From Prochlorococcus sp. AG-363-A03 (GTDB lineage Bacteria; Cyanobacteriota; Cyanobacteriia; PCC-6307; Cyanobiaceae): a stretch of DNA of 47,991 nt. The notes beneath the pieces were generated by a model. That model saw nothing but the letters and a program-made list of their open reading frames with translations, searched no databases and was not told the origin of the DNA. The number at the start of each line of letters is the position of its first letter. The first letter of the stretch is position 1. Location: positions 1 to 47,991 of the forward strand of contig QCEW01000008.1 in NCBI GenBank assembly GCA_003280445.1. The letters run 5' to 3'. Shown in pieces: positions 29,951-39,868 of this stretch. The position numbers and the translations under genes were made by a program.

Positions 29951-31135
29951 CTAGATGTCTTGAGGAGTTTTCGATGCCATGACTAATGTTTGAGACAAAA
30001 TGTTAATTCCTAATTCCATGCTTCTTTCATCTAAAGAGAAATGTCCACTGTGCAAAGGCGCACAACCTTGATCTCCAGCGACTCCTAATCGAAACATAGT
30101 GCCTGGAACATCTTGCAAGAAGAAAGCAAAATCTTCAGCACCTAACGAGGGATGGTCTAAATAAACAATATTTTCTTCATCCATAAAATTCTTCGCACAG
30201 GTAGCTAACAAACTTGTCAACTCTGGATCGTTAATAACTGGAGGGGCAATCGACCTGAAATTCACATTAGCCTGAGCTCCATAATTAGAAGCTATATTTT
30301 GAACTATTTTCTCAATCCACTTAGGCAATTTTTCATAAAGGTTGCGATCAAGACACCTCACTGTGCCTAAAAGCTTAACTCTCTCAGCAATAACGTTAAA
30401 AGCATTTCCTCCTGAAATTTTACCAAAGCTAATAACTACTGGCTTAAGAACATCTAAACGTCTACTAATAGCCTCTTGCAATCCACTAATAACTTTTGCA
30501 GAAATCCAAATTGAATCTATTCCTTCATGGGGTCTCGCTCCATGTCCTCCTTTACCAACAATATCTATTTCCAATTCAGCAGCGGCAGCGGTAAAAGTCC
30601 CACTTCTTATTCCAATCTTACCAACTGACAAATCTGGGTAAACATGCACACCAAAAAGAGCTTTAACTCCTTCAAGAACCTTGTCAGCTATCATCCAATT
30701 TGCACCTTGAGCAATCTCTTCAGCAGGTTGAAAAATAATTCGGATTCGAGAATTTGTAAATTTGTTTTTTGCTAATACTTTTGCTACTCCCAAGCCGATA
30801 CAAGTATGCAAATCATGGCCACAGGCATGCATCAAGCCCTGAATTGAAGAAGAATAATCCAAACCTGTTCTCTCCTCAATTGGCAAAGCGTCCATATCAA
30901 CTCTTAAGCCAACAACATGTCCATTTTCATTACCCATTTCAGCCACTACTCCCGTTTTGCCAACTGCTTCTTTTACTTCCCAACCCAATTTTCTAAGCTC
31001 CCCGGCAACAAGAGCAGCAGTTTGATATTCCTGACCACTTAGCTCTGGGTGAGCATGAAAATGACGACGTAATTGAATCAAATCAGGCAGTATCTCCTTA
31101 GTTAAAACGCCAATGTTTTTTCCTAAATCTTTCAT
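29951..31135 (-). CDS. M20D family amidohydrolase (N-acyl amino acid hydrolase-like)
   Basis: A 394-residue metal-dependent amidohydrolase of the peptidase M20D group, which includes hippurate and IAA-amino acid hydrolases. Metal and catalytic residues are visible: Cys105, His107 and Asp108 in HACGHDLH, Glu139-Glu140 in QPAEE, the dimerisation-domain GKGGHGARPHEGID, and a C-terminal HSGHF. No signal peptide is seen. The start ATG overlaps the stop of the TPR gene in an ATGA, implying translational coupling. The natural substrate is unknown. Confidence 0.92.
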   Translation of the reverse strand: MKDLGKNIGVLTKEILPDLIQLRRHFHAHPELSGQEYQTAALVAGELRKLGWEVKEAVGKTGVVAEMGNENGHVVGLRVDMDALPIEERTGLDYSSSIQGLMHACGHDLHTCIGLGVAKVLAKNKFTNSRIRIIFQPAEEIAQGANWMIADKVLEGVKALFGVHVYPDLSVGKIGIRSGTFTAAAAELEIDIVGKGGHGARPHEGIDSIWISAKVISGLQEAISRRLDVLKPVVISFGKISGGNAFNVIAERVKLLGTVRCLDRNLYEKLPKWIEKIVQNIASNYGAQANVNFRSIAPPVINDPELTSLLATCAKNFMDEENIVYLDHPSLGAEDFAFFLQDVPGTMFRLGVAGDQGCAPLHSGHFSLDERSMELGINILSQTLVMASKTPQDI

Positions 31136-31920
31136 CTGTCCTTTAATGCAAGAAATGCAATCAAATCACTTGTAGGTCTTGGAGGCCAACGGCGAATATT
31201 CAACAACCAATCCCTCTCACGATATCGAATATCTAGTCCAGAAGCAGCAGCCCAATTACTTTCAGCTTCACCTGAGAAACCTTTCTTCCATAACAGCGCG
31301 CTTAATGCTGCTCTCGCATCTGCGAATAAAGGATATTTACGGATTAATATTCTGATCTTCTTTTCAGCAAGTTCAAGATCACCCAATTGGTAAATCGCAA
31401 GAGCCTCACTCGACCTAGCCATAGCTATTGCATTATTTGATGAGGCAGCTTGAGAAAACAATTTCTTCGCTTCAATCCAATTATCCATCGAGCCCATTAC
31501 ATTACCAAGGTTATATAAAGCTGAAACATCTTGAGGACTCTTTTTTAAAACATATTTGTAATCTTTACTGGCTTCCTCCCAACGTTGCAAAGCTTCTTCG
31601 GCAATTCCTCTATTCAAATAAGGGTCTAGATCTTCAGGCGAAATTTCTATGGCCATAGTTTGATCTCTTATCGCTCCCTGTGGATCGCCAAGTGCAAGAC
31701 GAATGTTACCTCTATTACTTAACGCGGCGGCATCATTTGGATTTTCATTCAAGTACAAGCTCCAATCTTTCTCAGCTTGAATGAAATCTCCTTCATTACT
31801 TTCTTGAAGAGCTTTCTCGAATAAAAATTGAGGATTCGCCTTGGCTTGAGTCTGAGATGGAACAAAAACAAAAAATATTGAAAGTGTCAGTAAAACTTTT
31901 ACAACTCTTATAAAATTCAT
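31132..31920 (-). CDS. Exported TPR-repeat protein
   Basis: A 262-residue protein with a Sec signal peptide at residues 1-27 (basic start, hydrophobic core, QTQA-KA cleavage region). It then has about five tetratricopeptide repeats, such as [40 protein letters not shown] and [17 protein letters not shown] proteins act as scaffolds, and the partner here is unknown. It is likely periplasmic or lumenal. It overlaps ruvB upstream and the M20 gene downstream by 4 bases each, so all three are probably translated together. Confidence 0.9.
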   Translation of the reverse strand: MNFIRVVKVLLTLSIFFVFVPSQTQAKANPQFLFEKALQESNEGDFIQAEKDWSLYLNENPNDAAALSNRGNIRLALGDPQGAIRDQTMAIEISPEDLDPYLNRGIAEEALQRWEEASKDYKYVLKKSPQDVSALYNLGNVMGSMDNWIEAKKLFSQAASSNNAIAMARSSEALAIYQLGDLELAEKKIRILIRKYPLFADARAALSALLWKKGFSGEAESNWAAASGLDIRYRERDWLLNIRRWPPRPTSDLIAFLALKDR

Positions 31921-32987
31921 TTGCTCATATTATTTGTAGAAGTTAGCAGATAATGTTTTTCAGCTGCCGGAGTAACAACCCTTCCCCTAGAAGTTCTCTG
32001 CAAAAAACCAATTTGCATTAAATAAGGCTCAACAACAGTCTCAAGAGTGGTTGAATCCTCTCCAAGTGCAGCAGCTAAAGTTTCAAGTCCTACTGGCCCA
32101 CCTTGAAATTGATTAACTAACAAGCCTAAATAACTCCTATCTGTTGCATCTAAACCTCTTTGATCTACACGATGTAGTTCAAGTGCTTCATTAACAACTT
32201 TCACATCAATCATCTTTGATGACGAATGCACTTCTGCATAATCTCTAACTCTTCGAATGAGCCTATTTGCAATTCGGGGAGTACCTCTACTCCTTTTGGC
32301 TAATTGAGTGGATGCCTCTTGTGAAATTAATAAATTAATCAGTTGAGCAGATCTTTTAATTATATTTTCAAGGTCAAAATGATTATAAAAGTCTAGTCGC
32401 TGTGTTAGACCAAAACGATCTCGCATAGGAGAACTCAACGCTGCTGGTTTTGTCGTAGCTCCTACTAATGTAAAGGGGGGGATTTCGAGTGATCTCATTC
32501 TCGAAGAAGTACCCTTACCAACAGTCAAATCCAACCTTCGATCTTCCATCGCTGGATACAAAAGTTCCTGTGATACTCGATTGAGTCTGTGAATTTCATC
32601 AACAAAAATTAATTCACGTGGCTGCATATTGATCAATAATCCAACGATATCTCTTGGACGTTCAAGTGCAGGCGCGCTTGTGACTCTGGCTTTAACTCCC
32701 AATTCCTCAGCAATAATCAAGGCCATGGTGGTTTTTCCCAATCCAGGCGGCCCATAAAGCATTAAATGATCAAGTGCCTCTCCTCTTTTCAATGATGCTT
32801 TAACTGAAATTTCAAGAACTTTCTTTAATTCAGATTGACCTACAAAATCATCAAAAGATCTAGGCCTAAGTGAATCTTGTTGAGATAATTTAAGTTCTTC
32901 CTTTAAAAGAGCAGGACCAACCAATCTTTCCTCTCCTTTATCATTAGGCAGAGGCGAATGATTAGTAATTGAAGACACAATTGCCAT
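31917..32987 (-). CDS. ruvB: Holliday junction branch migration helicase RuvB
   Basis: RuvB is the AAA+ motor that drives branch migration of Holliday junctions with RuvA. The 356-residue protein has Walker A GPPGLGKT at 79-86, Walker [11 protein letters not shown] from 126, sensor motif [20 protein letters not shown], and the C-terminal winged helix with [16 protein letters not shown] chose the ATG giving [10 protein letters not shown]; a longer in-frame reading adds about 52 hydrophobic residues that do not belong to RuvB and would run into the smpB promoter area. It is divergent from smpB, and its stop overlaps the TPR gene start. Confidence 0.96.
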   Translation of the reverse strand: MAIVSSITNHSPLPNDKGEERLVGPALLKEELKLSQQDSLRPRSFDDFVGQSELKKVLEISVKASLKRGEALDHLMLYGPPGLGKTTMALIIAEELGVKARVTSAPALERPRDIVGLLINMQPRELIFVDEIHRLNRVSQELLYPAMEDRRLDLTVGKGTSSRMRSLEIPPFTLVGATTKPAALSSPMRDRFGLTQRLDFYNHFDLENIIKRSAQLINLLISQEASTQLAKRSRGTPRIANRLIRRVRDYAEVHSSSKMIDVKVVNEALELHRVDQRGLDATDRSYLGLLVNQFQGGPVGLETLAAALGEDSTTLETVVEPYLMQIGFLQRTSRGRVVTPAAEKHYLLTSTNNMSK

Positions 32988-33034
32988 GACCGAAGGGTAG
33001 TGGCATCTCAACAAAAATGGAGGTAAATAGAAGA

Positions 33035-33532
33035 ATGAGCAAAAAAGGAAAGAAAAAATCAAAAAACAATTCTTCAGTTGACGGAAATCGTCACTTAGCT
33101 GAAAATCGACAAGCAAGGTACGAATATGAAATTCTAGAAACACTTGAAACTGGCTTAGAGCTTCTTGGAACAGAAGTTAAATCAATTAGAGCTGGAAAAG
33201 TAAACTTAAAAGATGGATTTTGCTTAATAAAAAATAATCAAATTCAACTTCATAATGTTCACATATCACCTCATAATCATGCCGGAAAATTTTTCAATCA
33301 TGAACCTCTAAGAATCAAAAAACTTTTAGCACATCGAAAAGAAATCGAAAAATTAAAAATAAATTTAGAAAGAAAAGGGTTAGCATTAATACCTTTAAGT
33401 CTTTATCTCAAAGGTTCATGGATCAAGTTAAAGCTAGGCGTCGGAAAAGGAAGAAAGCTACATGACAAAAGAGATCGAGAGAAAATTAATGACTCAAAAA
33501 GAGATGTAGCTCAAGCACTAAAACGTTTTTAA
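33035..33532 (+). CDS. smpB: SsrA-binding protein SmpB
   Basis: SmpB binds tmRNA and delivers it to stalled ribosomes for trans-translation. The 165-residue protein has [42 protein letters not shown] and the C-terminal [21 protein letters not shown] tail that enters the mRNA channel. Two ATGs compete, at 33017 and 33035. The second is preferred because GGAGG (33019-33023) lies 11 bases upstream of it and MSKKGKKK is the usual N-terminus. The tmRNA gene itself is not in this window. Confidence 0.95.
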   Translation: MSKKGKKKSKNNSSVDGNRHLAENRQARYEYEILETLETGLELLGTEVKSIRAGKVNLKDGFCLIKNNQIQLHNVHISPHNHAGKFFNHEPLRIKKLLAHRKEIEKLKINLERKGLALIPLSLYLKGSWIKLKLGVGKGRKLHDKRDREKINDSKRDVAQALKRF

Positions 33533-33600
33533 AATAAAAGAATTTTTTAATATTTTACACAAGTCTTTTATAAATAAGCAATAACAATCTTGTCTGCTAT

Positions 33601-33852
33601 TTATGTGGCATCCAAACTAACATTTTCTGGTGGAGGTGTTGGATCAGGATCGGCAATGAGCATATGTTGTAGAACGATTTCAGGGCGCTCGCTATCTCTC
33701 CATCTAATCCGATAAGCAGGCATTTTTGTACCCCTGCTTGTCGTTTGCTCAACAGGTTCCATAACCCAACCACGTCTTGAACGCCCTTGGGGGTTCCTTT
33801 TCACAACAGCATCTGCATGCTTGAAACGGAAACCAACTCTCTCGCCACTCAT
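33601..33852 (-). CDS. Small conserved hypothetical protein, SH3/KOW-like pattern
   Basis: An 83-residue basic protein of unknown function. The pattern GERVGFRFKHADAVVKR, then GRSRRGWVMEPVEQ, and MPAYRIRWRDSERPEIVLQHMLIAD suggests a small beta-barrel of the SH3 or KOW type, which often binds RNA or protein. The C-terminus is Pro-rich and probably flexible. It starts with ATG and lies 41 bases after lysS on the same strand, so it may be co-transcribed. It is convergent with smpB. The fold call is a guess from the alternating hydrophobic pattern. Confidence 0.7.
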   Translation of the reverse strand: MSGERVGFRFKHADAVVKRNPQGRSRRGWVMEPVEQTTSRGTKMPAYRIRWRDSERPEIVLQHMLIADPDPTPPPENVSLDAT

Positions 33853-33893
33853 CTGAACAAAATCCTTACTCGCCTATTATCCACTCTGATGGG

Positions 33894-35414
33894 TCACTTT
33901 CCAGTTTGTTTTAAATTTGATTCTGGTCGCAACAGTGGAAAAGCTATTACATCTCTTATTGAAGGACTATCAGTTAATAACATTACAAACCTATCTATTC
34001 CTATCCCCAGCCCTCCAGTCGGAGGCATTCCTACTTCAAGAGCATTAATAAAATCTTCATCCAAACTTTGAGCCTCGAGGTCACCGGCTTCTTTTTTTGC
34101 CTGCTGCAAAAGTAAACGTTCTTTTTGATCAACAGGATCAATTAACTCACTAAAAGCATTAGCGGTCTCTCTACCAACAATAAAAAGTTCAAATCTTTCA
34201 ACTAAACCTTTCTTTGTCCTATGTTTTCTAGCCAATGGAGAAATCTCAATTGGATAATCAGTAACAAAAGTAGGTTGAACAAGCTTAGGCTCTACTACTT
34301 GTTCAAAAGCTTCATTTAATAGTTTCCCTACAGTGTCAGCCTTATCGGGCACTTGAAGCCCCTCTCGAAGCATTTCTGCTCTGGCATTATCAACATTGTC
34401 TCCGAACAATTCAAAATCAATTCCCGTAAATTCCTGAACTAATTGATGCATCGTGGCCCTTCTCCAAGGAGGTTGCAAATCTATTTCTTGTTGTTGATAA
34501 TTAATTTTGGTCGATCCACAAATCTTTTCGCAGACCGAAGAAAGTAACTTTTCTGTTAGCTCCATCATGTCGAAATAGTCTGCAAAGGCTTCATAAATTT
34601 CAACTGAAGTAAATTCAGGATTATGCCTAGTGCTAATTCCCTCATTTCTAAAAATTCTTCCAAGTTCGTAAACCCTTTGAAATCCACCCACCACAAGCCT
34701 TTTAAGATGTAATTCTGTTGCAATTCTCAAATACAAAGGCAAATCCAATGTGTTGTGATGAGTAATAAAAGGTCTTGCATCCGCTCCGCCTGCTTCTGAT
34801 TGCAAAACGGGCGTCTCGATTTCGAGAAAGTCTTTGTCATCTAACCATCGTCGAATTGAACTAACTAATAAAGCCCTAGTGCGAAAAGTTTTTCTTGACT
34901 GCGGATTCACAATTAAATCTAAATATCTTTGTCTGTACCGCTTTTCTACATCGGCAAGTCCATGCCACTTATCTGGTAGAGGCTGTAAAGACTTTGAAAG
35001 CATTGACCATTCGAAAACCTTGATAGAAAGTTCCCCTCTATCAGTTCTCCTTATAATTCCACTCACACCTATCCAATCACCTGAGTCAACAAGAGAGGTA
35101 ATGTTCTCAAAATTATTTTTTTGATTTTCAGTTTTTTCATTATGATTTAAGGTCGCTTTTTCCAAAAAGAGTTGAACAGTAGATGTTTCATCAGCAAGAG
35201 TAAAAAAAGCAAGCTTACCCAACACTCTTCGAGAAGTTACTCTCCCAGCGATTGATACTTCGTCTTCGTTTTCTTCTCCATTTGGCAAGTCTGCATATTT
35301 TTTCTGCAAAGCTTCAGCAGAGTTAGTAGGTCGAAAATTCAAACCATAAGGACCTTGTCCAAGGATTTTCAAGGCTTTCGCCTTCTCAAGGCGGGTATCT
35401 CTTAATTCAGACAA
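33894..35414 (-). CDS. lysS: Lysyl-tRNA synthetase, class II
   Basis: LysRS charges tRNA-Lys. The 506-residue protein has an N-terminal OB-fold anticodon domain (about residues 50-150, [21 protein letters not shown]) and a class II catalytic domain with motif 2 ([14 protein letters not shown]) and motif 3 ([12 protein letters not shown]). The start is TTG: an in-frame TGA lies only three codons upstream, no ATG lies between, and the next internal Met is too far in. It is 70 bases downstream of rpaB on the same strand. Confidence 0.96.
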   Translation of the reverse strand: MSELRDTRLEKAKALKILGQGPYGLNFRPTNSAEALQKKYADLPNGEENEDEVSIAGRVTSRRVLGKLAFFTLADETSTVQLFLEKATLNHNEKTENQKNNFENITSLVDSGDWIGVSGIIRRTDRGELSIKVFEWSMLSKSLQPLPDKWHGLADVEKRYRQRYLDLIVNPQSRKTFRTRALLVSSIRRWLDDKDFLEIETPVLQSEAGGADARPFITHHNTLDLPLYLRIATELHLKRLVVGGFQRVYELGRIFRNEGISTRHNPEFTSVEIYEAFADYFDMMELTEKLLSSVCEKICGSTKINYQQQEIDLQPPWRRATMHQLVQEFTGIDFELFGDNVDNARAEMLREGLQVPDKADTVGKLLNEAFEQVVEPKLVQPTFVTDYPIEISPLARKHRTKKGLVERFELFIVGRETANAFSELIDPVDQKERLLLQQAKKEAGDLEAQSLDEDFINALEVGMPPTGGLGIGIDRFVMLLTDSPSIRDVIAFPLLRPESNLKQTGK

Positions 35415-35484
35415 GACAATTCATACATACGGCAGGAATAAATGAGATCAAAGGGAAAACCTATCAATTTTGATCTATTAATCT

Positions 35485-36225
35485 TTAACTGGCAATAGCA
35501 GTGGGGAATTCTCCCATTCTTTGAGAAGCGTAACCAATACCTCTAACAGTTAAAATAAGTTCCGGATTCCTAGGATCCGGTTCAAGCTTTCCTCTTAAAC
35601 GAGCTACGTAGACATCTACAACTCTTAAATCCGCCGCTCTCCTCGGAGGATACCCCCAAAGCTGTTCCAAAATTTCTGCTCGAGGAACAACCCGACCAGG
35701 ATCGCGAAATAATAATTCCAGCAAGCTAAATTCTGTATACGTTAGGCCTATCCTGTCTCCCCCTCTACTTACTTGCCTTCTATTCGTATCCACTACAAGA
35801 TCACCAAGCTTCATTACTCCTTGACCTGAAGGAACCTCTCTCGGTTCATCAACAGTCGGAGCAGGTCCTACTCTTCTCAAAATGGTCGCAATTCTCGCTT
35901 CTAGCTCCTTGGGGCTGAAAGGTTTAGCCAGGTAATCATCAGCTCCTAAATCCAAGCCTGCGACTCTTTCTGAAATCGCTTCAAGAGCAGTTAAGAAAAT
36001 TATTGGGACACAAGACTCAGCTCTTATTCGTCGACAAACTGCAAAGCCATCCATCTTAGGGAGCATGACATCAAGAACAACTAGGTCAGGTGATTCTTTG
36101 TGAAACACCTCGAGTGCTTGCTCTCCGTCCTGTGCAGATAAAACTTGGTAACCAGCAAGATTTAGCCTTGTGACCAAGACTTTTAATACCGCTGGTTCAT
36201 CATCTACAACTAAAATGCAGGTCAT
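35485..36225 (-). CDS. rpaB: OmpR-type response regulator RpaB
   Basis: RpaB (Ycf27) is the essential cyanobacterial response regulator that binds HLR1 sites and adjusts photosystem and high-light genes. The 246-residue protein has a receiver domain with the phosphorylation site Asp52 in LVVLDVMLPK and Lys101 in LAKPFSP. A winged-helix DNA-binding domain follows from about 140, with LTYTEFSLLELLF, RAADLRVVDVYVARLRGKLE and LTVRGIGYAS. This matches RpaB rather than RpaA by overall pattern. Its partner histidine kinase is not in this window. It starts with ATG. Confidence 0.92.
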   Translation of the reverse strand: MTCILVVDDEPAVLKVLVTRLNLAGYQVLSAQDGEQALEVFHKESPDLVVLDVMLPKMDGFAVCRRIRAESCVPIIFLTALEAISERVAGLDLGADDYLAKPFSPKELEARIATILRRVGPAPTVDEPREVPSGQGVMKLGDLVVDTNRRQVSRGGDRIGLTYTEFSLLELLFRDPGRVVPRAEILEQLWGYPPRRAADLRVVDVYVARLRGKLEPDPRNPELILTVRGIGYASQRMGEFPTAIAS

Positions 36226-36291
36226 GAGATTAGCTGTTGCCTTAGTGACAGGACCATCAAAATTTTATAACAAAATGGCTTCTTGTTATAT

Positions 36292-36306
36292 GAAGATATC
36301 ATCTTC
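36292..36306. promoter_or_regulatory. Dyad upstream of rpaB
   Basis: gaagat-atc-atcttc is a perfect 6-bp inverted repeat about 70-80 bp upstream of the rpaB start, inside the 179-bp spacer to mreD. It could be an operator or part of a 5' leader. Nothing else in this spacer is recognisable. Confidence 0.3.
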
Positions 36307-36404
36307 ACGTAAGGTATTCAAAGCCATTTAACTAATCTAAAAGACAAAGTCCCCACTAATAAATAAGTATTTATTCTATTTTTAACGCTTTAATTTCTTT
36401 TTCA

Positions 36405-36905
36405 TTAGTTTTTTTTATAAGCAAAAAGAAGCCAAGAGGAGAAAATGGGGGCAACTAATCCAGTTACTATGACCTCTGAAATTAATATATAAATTGACCA
36501 AGAATGAAACCAGTTATTTCTTAAAACGCTATAAAAAATAATTTTCTGGAACCAAATCGAAAGTCCAACGAAGGCAGTTCCAAAGATAGCCATCAGCCCA
36601 ATATTTAGAAATAGATCGATTTTTTTATTATGCAATCCATATGTACTCCAAGCTAAAGATAATAGAAACAAAGATGGAACATAAGAAACATCACCGATTG
36701 TAAAAGAATCAACAAATATTCCCAAAAAAATCGATGCCGCAGCAGATTTTAAACGACTGTTCTTAAGTGAAAATGGCAACAATAAAATAACAGGCCAACA
36801 TGGAGTTATGCCATTTATTTTCAGCCAATCAGGAGATATAGTTATACAAGCTTGTAAATAAATTATAGTGAAAAAAATAAATAACTTCTTATTATTTTTT
36901 GCCAT
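36405..36905 (-). CDS. mreD: Rod shape-determining protein MreD
   Basis: A 166-residue integral membrane protein with about five hydrophobic segments, of the usual MreD size. It belongs to the elongasome that guides side-wall peptidoglycan synthesis. The sequence is poorly conserved, so the call rests mainly on position: it is the third gene of mreB-mreC-mreD and overlaps the mreC end by 14 bases. TPCWPVILLLPFSLKN and the early SAAASIFLGIFVDSF fit the family. Confidence 0.85.
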   Translation of the reverse strand: MAKNNKKLFIFFTIIYLQACITISPDWLKINGITPCWPVILLLPFSLKNSRLKSAAASIFLGIFVDSFTIGDVSYVPSLFLLSLAWSTYGLHNKKIDLFLNIGLMAIFGTAFVGLSIWFQKIIFYSVLRNNWFHSWSIYILISEVIVTGLVAPIFSSWLLFAYKKN

Positions 36906-37647
36906 TATTATTCAAGATTTGAACCCAATCTATTGCGTCAGGTGATGCAGTTAATTGAACTATTGCATATGGAGAAGGTAAAGCTTTTTCGTTGACGAAC
37001 TGAACAATTCCAATTGTTAAGTTTGGGGGTAATAAAGTACTTGCTGGAGATGTGGTTACAGCATCTCCAATTTTAGCCAAACTATTTTTATTTAAGAAAA
37101 TTAGTTTTGGTCTATTTGTACCCATTCCCGTCAAAATCCCATGACGCTTTGTTCTAGCAATCCACGCTCCTAACTGATGACCAGGATCTGTCAATAATCG
37201 AACTCTTGCAGTAAGTGGAGTTGAGCTATCAACTAGTCCAATCAAGCCCCCTGGTCCAATTACTGTTTGCCCTTTTAAAACTCCGTCTTTTGAGCCCTTA
37301 TTGACTTCTAGCTGCCGCCACCAATTTCTTGAAGATCGAGAAATAACAGCAGCTGAAATTCTTTTTTTGCCATTATATTCTTTCAAAGAGAGGGCTTTTC
37401 TTAAACGAGTATTATCCTTTTCAAGCAATTGTAAACGAATACTTCTTTCAATATTTTCTCCTTCCTTAATCCATTCTTTTTGTGCAGTCCCTGGGAGTAT
37501 TGGTTTTATTAAAATAGAATATAAATCTAAATATCCTGCTCCTTTTGTCCAACGAATACCAAATAACAAAGCTAAAAATAAAAATATTGACCAAAACCTA
37601 CTTTTAAATAGCAAATGAAACCCTATTTTCATTCGGGCTTTAACCAT
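36892..37647 (-). CDS. mreC: Rod shape-determining protein MreC
   Basis: A 251-residue bitopic membrane protein. There is one N-terminal membrane segment (about residues 14-28, SRFWSIFLFLALLFGI), a coiled coil near 60-90 (IRLQLLEKDNTRLRKAL), and then the beta-barrel domain with AAVISRSSRNWWRQLEVNKGS and GPGGLIGLVDSS. MreC links MreB filaments to the cell-wall enzymes. It starts with ATG three bases after the end of mreB and overlaps mreD, so mreBCD is one operon. Confidence 0.94.
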   Translation of the reverse strand: MVKARMKIGFHLLFKSRFWSIFLFLALLFGIRWTKGAGYLDLYSILIKPILPGTAQKEWIKEGENIERSIRLQLLEKDNTRLRKALSLKEYNGKKRISAAVISRSSRNWWRQLEVNKGSKDGVLKGQTVIGPGGLIGLVDSSTPLTARVRLLTDPGHQLGAWIARTKRHGILTGMGTNRPKLIFLNKNSLAKIGDAVTTSPASTLLPPNLTIGIVQFVNEKALPSPYAIVQLTASPDAIDWVQILNNNGKK

Positions 37648-37650
37648 AGT

Positions 37651-38703
37651 TCAATCTCTAATTACATTTCTAGCAAAATCTGGCGTATCTAAAACTCTTC
37701 GCATTGATTTAAAATCATCTAAAACCAAACCACATCCATTTACAACGCACAACAATGGATCCTCAGCAACGTGAGTAAAAATTCCTGTTTCATGACTTAA
37801 AAGATCACTAATTCCTCTAACTAATGCTCCTCCTCCGGCCAGCATTATCCCCCTGTCAACAATATCTGCCGCCAGTTCGGGGGGAGTTCTCTCTAAAGTT
37901 CTTTTTACAGCATCAACAATCTTATTAAGTGGCTCAGACATAGCTTCACGTAAATCGCCGGCTTTCAAATTGATTGAACGAGGCAAACCCGAAAGTAAAT
38001 GCAATCCCCTTACATCTATCGATTGCAAATCAAATTCATTAGATGGAAAAGCAGATCCAATTTTAATTTTTATCTCCTCAGCTGTTCTTTCTCCAACTAC
38101 TAAGTTATGTACTTTTTTTAAATAGGTAGCGATAGAGTCATTAATTTCATCACCCGCAACTCTTACAGATTCGCTTAAAACTGTTCCGCCGAGGCTTAAG
38201 ACTGCTACTTCAGTAGTCCCACCTCCAATATCAACGATCATGGTTCCAATGGGCTCTGTCACAGGCAGAGAAGCTCCAATTGCAGCAGCTACAGGCTCAT
38301 CAATCAAATGAACCTCTCTTGCTCCTGCAAGCCCTGCCTCACGAACTGCTCGTCTCTCCACACCAGTTACACCACTTGGAATTCCAACAACTAGACGGGG
38401 TGCAATTATTCCTCTGCCCTCATTGCATTTTTGAATAAATGTCTTAAGCATTTGCTCAGCTGCATCAAAATCCGCAATCACACCATCCCTAAGCGGCCTA
38501 ACGGCCCTGATATTCCCAGGTGTCCGACCTAACATTAGCTTCGCATCATCACCTACAGCAAGAGGTATTCCCTCCTCCAAATCCATTGCTACAACTGAAG
38601 GTTCTTGCAATACTATTCCCTTACCAGAAACATAAATCAAGGTATTCGCTGTACCTAAATCAATCCCAATATCTCGGGAGAATTTGAAACGGTTAAAAAA
38701 CAC
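37651..38703 (-). CDS. mreB: Rod shape-determining protein MreB
   Basis: MreB is the bacterial actin that positions elongation enzymes along the side wall. The 350-residue protein has the actin-fold phosphate loops DIGIDLGTANTLIYVSGKG and IVDIGGGTTEVAVLSLGG, plus ADIVDRGIMLAGGGALVRG. The start is uncertain: a GTG (chosen, giving M-FFNRFKFSRDIG) and a TTG three codons upstream at 38712 are both in frame and no ATG is available. It is the first gene of mreBCD and divergent from ssb. Confidence 0.95.
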   Translation of the reverse strand: MFFNRFKFSRDIGIDLGTANTLIYVSGKGIVLQEPSVVAMDLEEGIPLAVGDDAKLMLGRTPGNIRAVRPLRDGVIADFDAAEQMLKTFIQKCNEGRGIIAPRLVVGIPSGVTGVERRAVREAGLAGAREVHLIDEPVAAAIGASLPVTEPIGTMIVDIGGGTTEVAVLSLGGTVLSESVRVAGDEINDSIATYLKKVHNLVVGERTAEEIKIKIGSAFPSNEFDLQSIDVRGLHLLSGLPRSINLKAGDLREAMSEPLNKIVDAVKRTLERTPPELAADIVDRGIMLAGGGALVRGISDLLSHETGIFTHVAEDPLLCVVNGCGLVLDDFKSMRRVLDTPDFARNVIRD

Positions 38704-38785
38704 GGATTTCAATCATTTGAGCCATCATAAAGATAGTTAGACTAAGATAAATATATTATTTACTAACCAGTAAACAGAGGAGTTA

Positions 38786-39178
38786 ATGATGGCAATAAAT
38801 TCCGTCACTCTAGTTGGCAGAGCAGGAAGAGATCCTGAAGTTAGATATTTTGAATCTGGGACTGTAGTTGCAAATTTAACAATGGCTGTAAATAGAAGGA
38901 ATCGAAACGATGAACCAGATTGGTTCAATCTAGAAATTTGGGGTAAACAAGCCCAAGTAGCAGCTGATTATGTAAAAAAAGGCTCTTTGATTGGTATAAC
39001 TGGTAGTTTTAAATTAGATAGTTGGAAAGATCGTAATACTGGGGAGGATAGAAATAAACCAGTTGTTAGAGTTGATCGTCTTGAATTATTAGGATCTAAA
39101 AGGGATTCAGAAAGTAGCAATTTCCCAAACAACAATTCATTTAATCAGCAGCCAAATAATGACGAAATTCCATTTTGA
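38786..39178 (+). CDS. ssb: Single-stranded DNA-binding protein
   Basis: SSB coats single-stranded DNA during replication and repair. The 130-residue protein has an OB-fold (residues 1-105: NSVTLVGRAGRDPEVRYFESG, WFNLEIWGKQA, KGSLIGITG), then a short Asn/Gln-rich linker and the acidic tip DEIPF that binds partner proteins. Two adjacent ATGs are possible; AGAGGAG lies a few bases upstream as a good ribosome site. It is somewhat shorter than the E. coli protein because the linker is reduced. It is convergent with the DedA gene, 9 bases apart. Confidence 0.96.
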   Translation: MMAINSVTLVGRAGRDPEVRYFESGTVVANLTMAVNRRNRNDEPDWFNLEIWGKQAQVAADYVKKGSLIGITGSFKLDSWKDRNTGEDRNKPVVRVDRLELLGSKRDSESSNFPNNNSFNQQPNNDEIPF

Positions 39179-39187
39179 ATTATCATT

Positions 39188-39844
39188 TTAATTATTAATT
39201 AGTTTACGAAGGGTTTTATAAATTAAAGTTATAAAAGCACAAGAAATAATTAAAATAATAATTATCTTAAATATACTTGAGAAAGGCCTAATCCATATTT
39301 CAATTTTTGCATAGTTATCACCCAAATAAAAACCTGTAATTGTCAAAAACAAAGTCCAAATCAGGCTGCCTGCCGTAGTCCAAATCAAAAAAGGGGGCAT
39401 GGGCATCAACTCAACCCCTGCGGGTACTGAAATCAAAGTACGAATCCCAGGTACTAATCTTCCCCAAAACACTAAAGATACCCCATATCTGTTGAACCAT
39501 TTACGACTTCGAGCAAGTTCCTGAGGATTTATTCCAATCCAACGTCCATTCTTCATAAGCCACTGCTCAAGTCTTTCCTCATTAACTAATCTTCCAATTC
39601 CATACCAAGGCAAAGCCCCGATAACAGTTCCTATTAGACCTGCTAAAACAACTGGTAAAAAATCTAATTGCCCTTGTGACACATAAAAGCCACCAAGAGG
39701 CATAATTAATTCCGAAGGAATTGGTGGAATTAGATTTTCCAAAAACATTGCCAATAAGATTGCCCCATAACCTATCCACTGGTTTGTTTCAACTGCATTT
39801 CCTATTAATACTGGTAACGAAGATATAAATTCTGATATTTCCAT
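39188..39844 (-). CDS. DedA family membrane protein
   Basis: A 218-residue integral membrane protein of the DedA/SNARE-associated (PF09335-type) family, involved in lipid flipping and membrane homeostasis in other bacteria. Marks are FLENLIPPIPSELIMPLGGFYVSQG near residue 33, the FWGRLVPGIRTLISVPAG re-entrant segment with its key Arg, and four to five hydrophobic stretches. It starts with ATG, 24 bases after the ahcY gene, on the same strand. The exact lipid handled is not known from sequence. Confidence 0.93.
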   Translation of the reverse strand: MEISEFISSLPVLIGNAVETNQWIGYGAILLAMFLENLIPPIPSELIMPLGGFYVSQGQLDFLPVVLAGLIGTVIGALPWYGIGRLVNEERLEQWLMKNGRWIGINPQELARSRKWFNRYGVSLVFWGRLVPGIRTLISVPAGVELMPMPPFLIWTTAGSLIWTLFLTITGFYLGDNYAKIEIWIRPFSSIFKIIIILIISCAFITLIYKTLRKLINN

Positions 39845-39868
39845 TTACTTTGAGTTGTTTAAAAAAAG

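Noticed and set aside
32988..33143. N-terminal extension of ruvB by about 52 residues
   Set aside because: The extra residues are hydrophobic and unlike RuvB, and they would run across the divergent smpB start. [10 protein letters not shown] is a better start.
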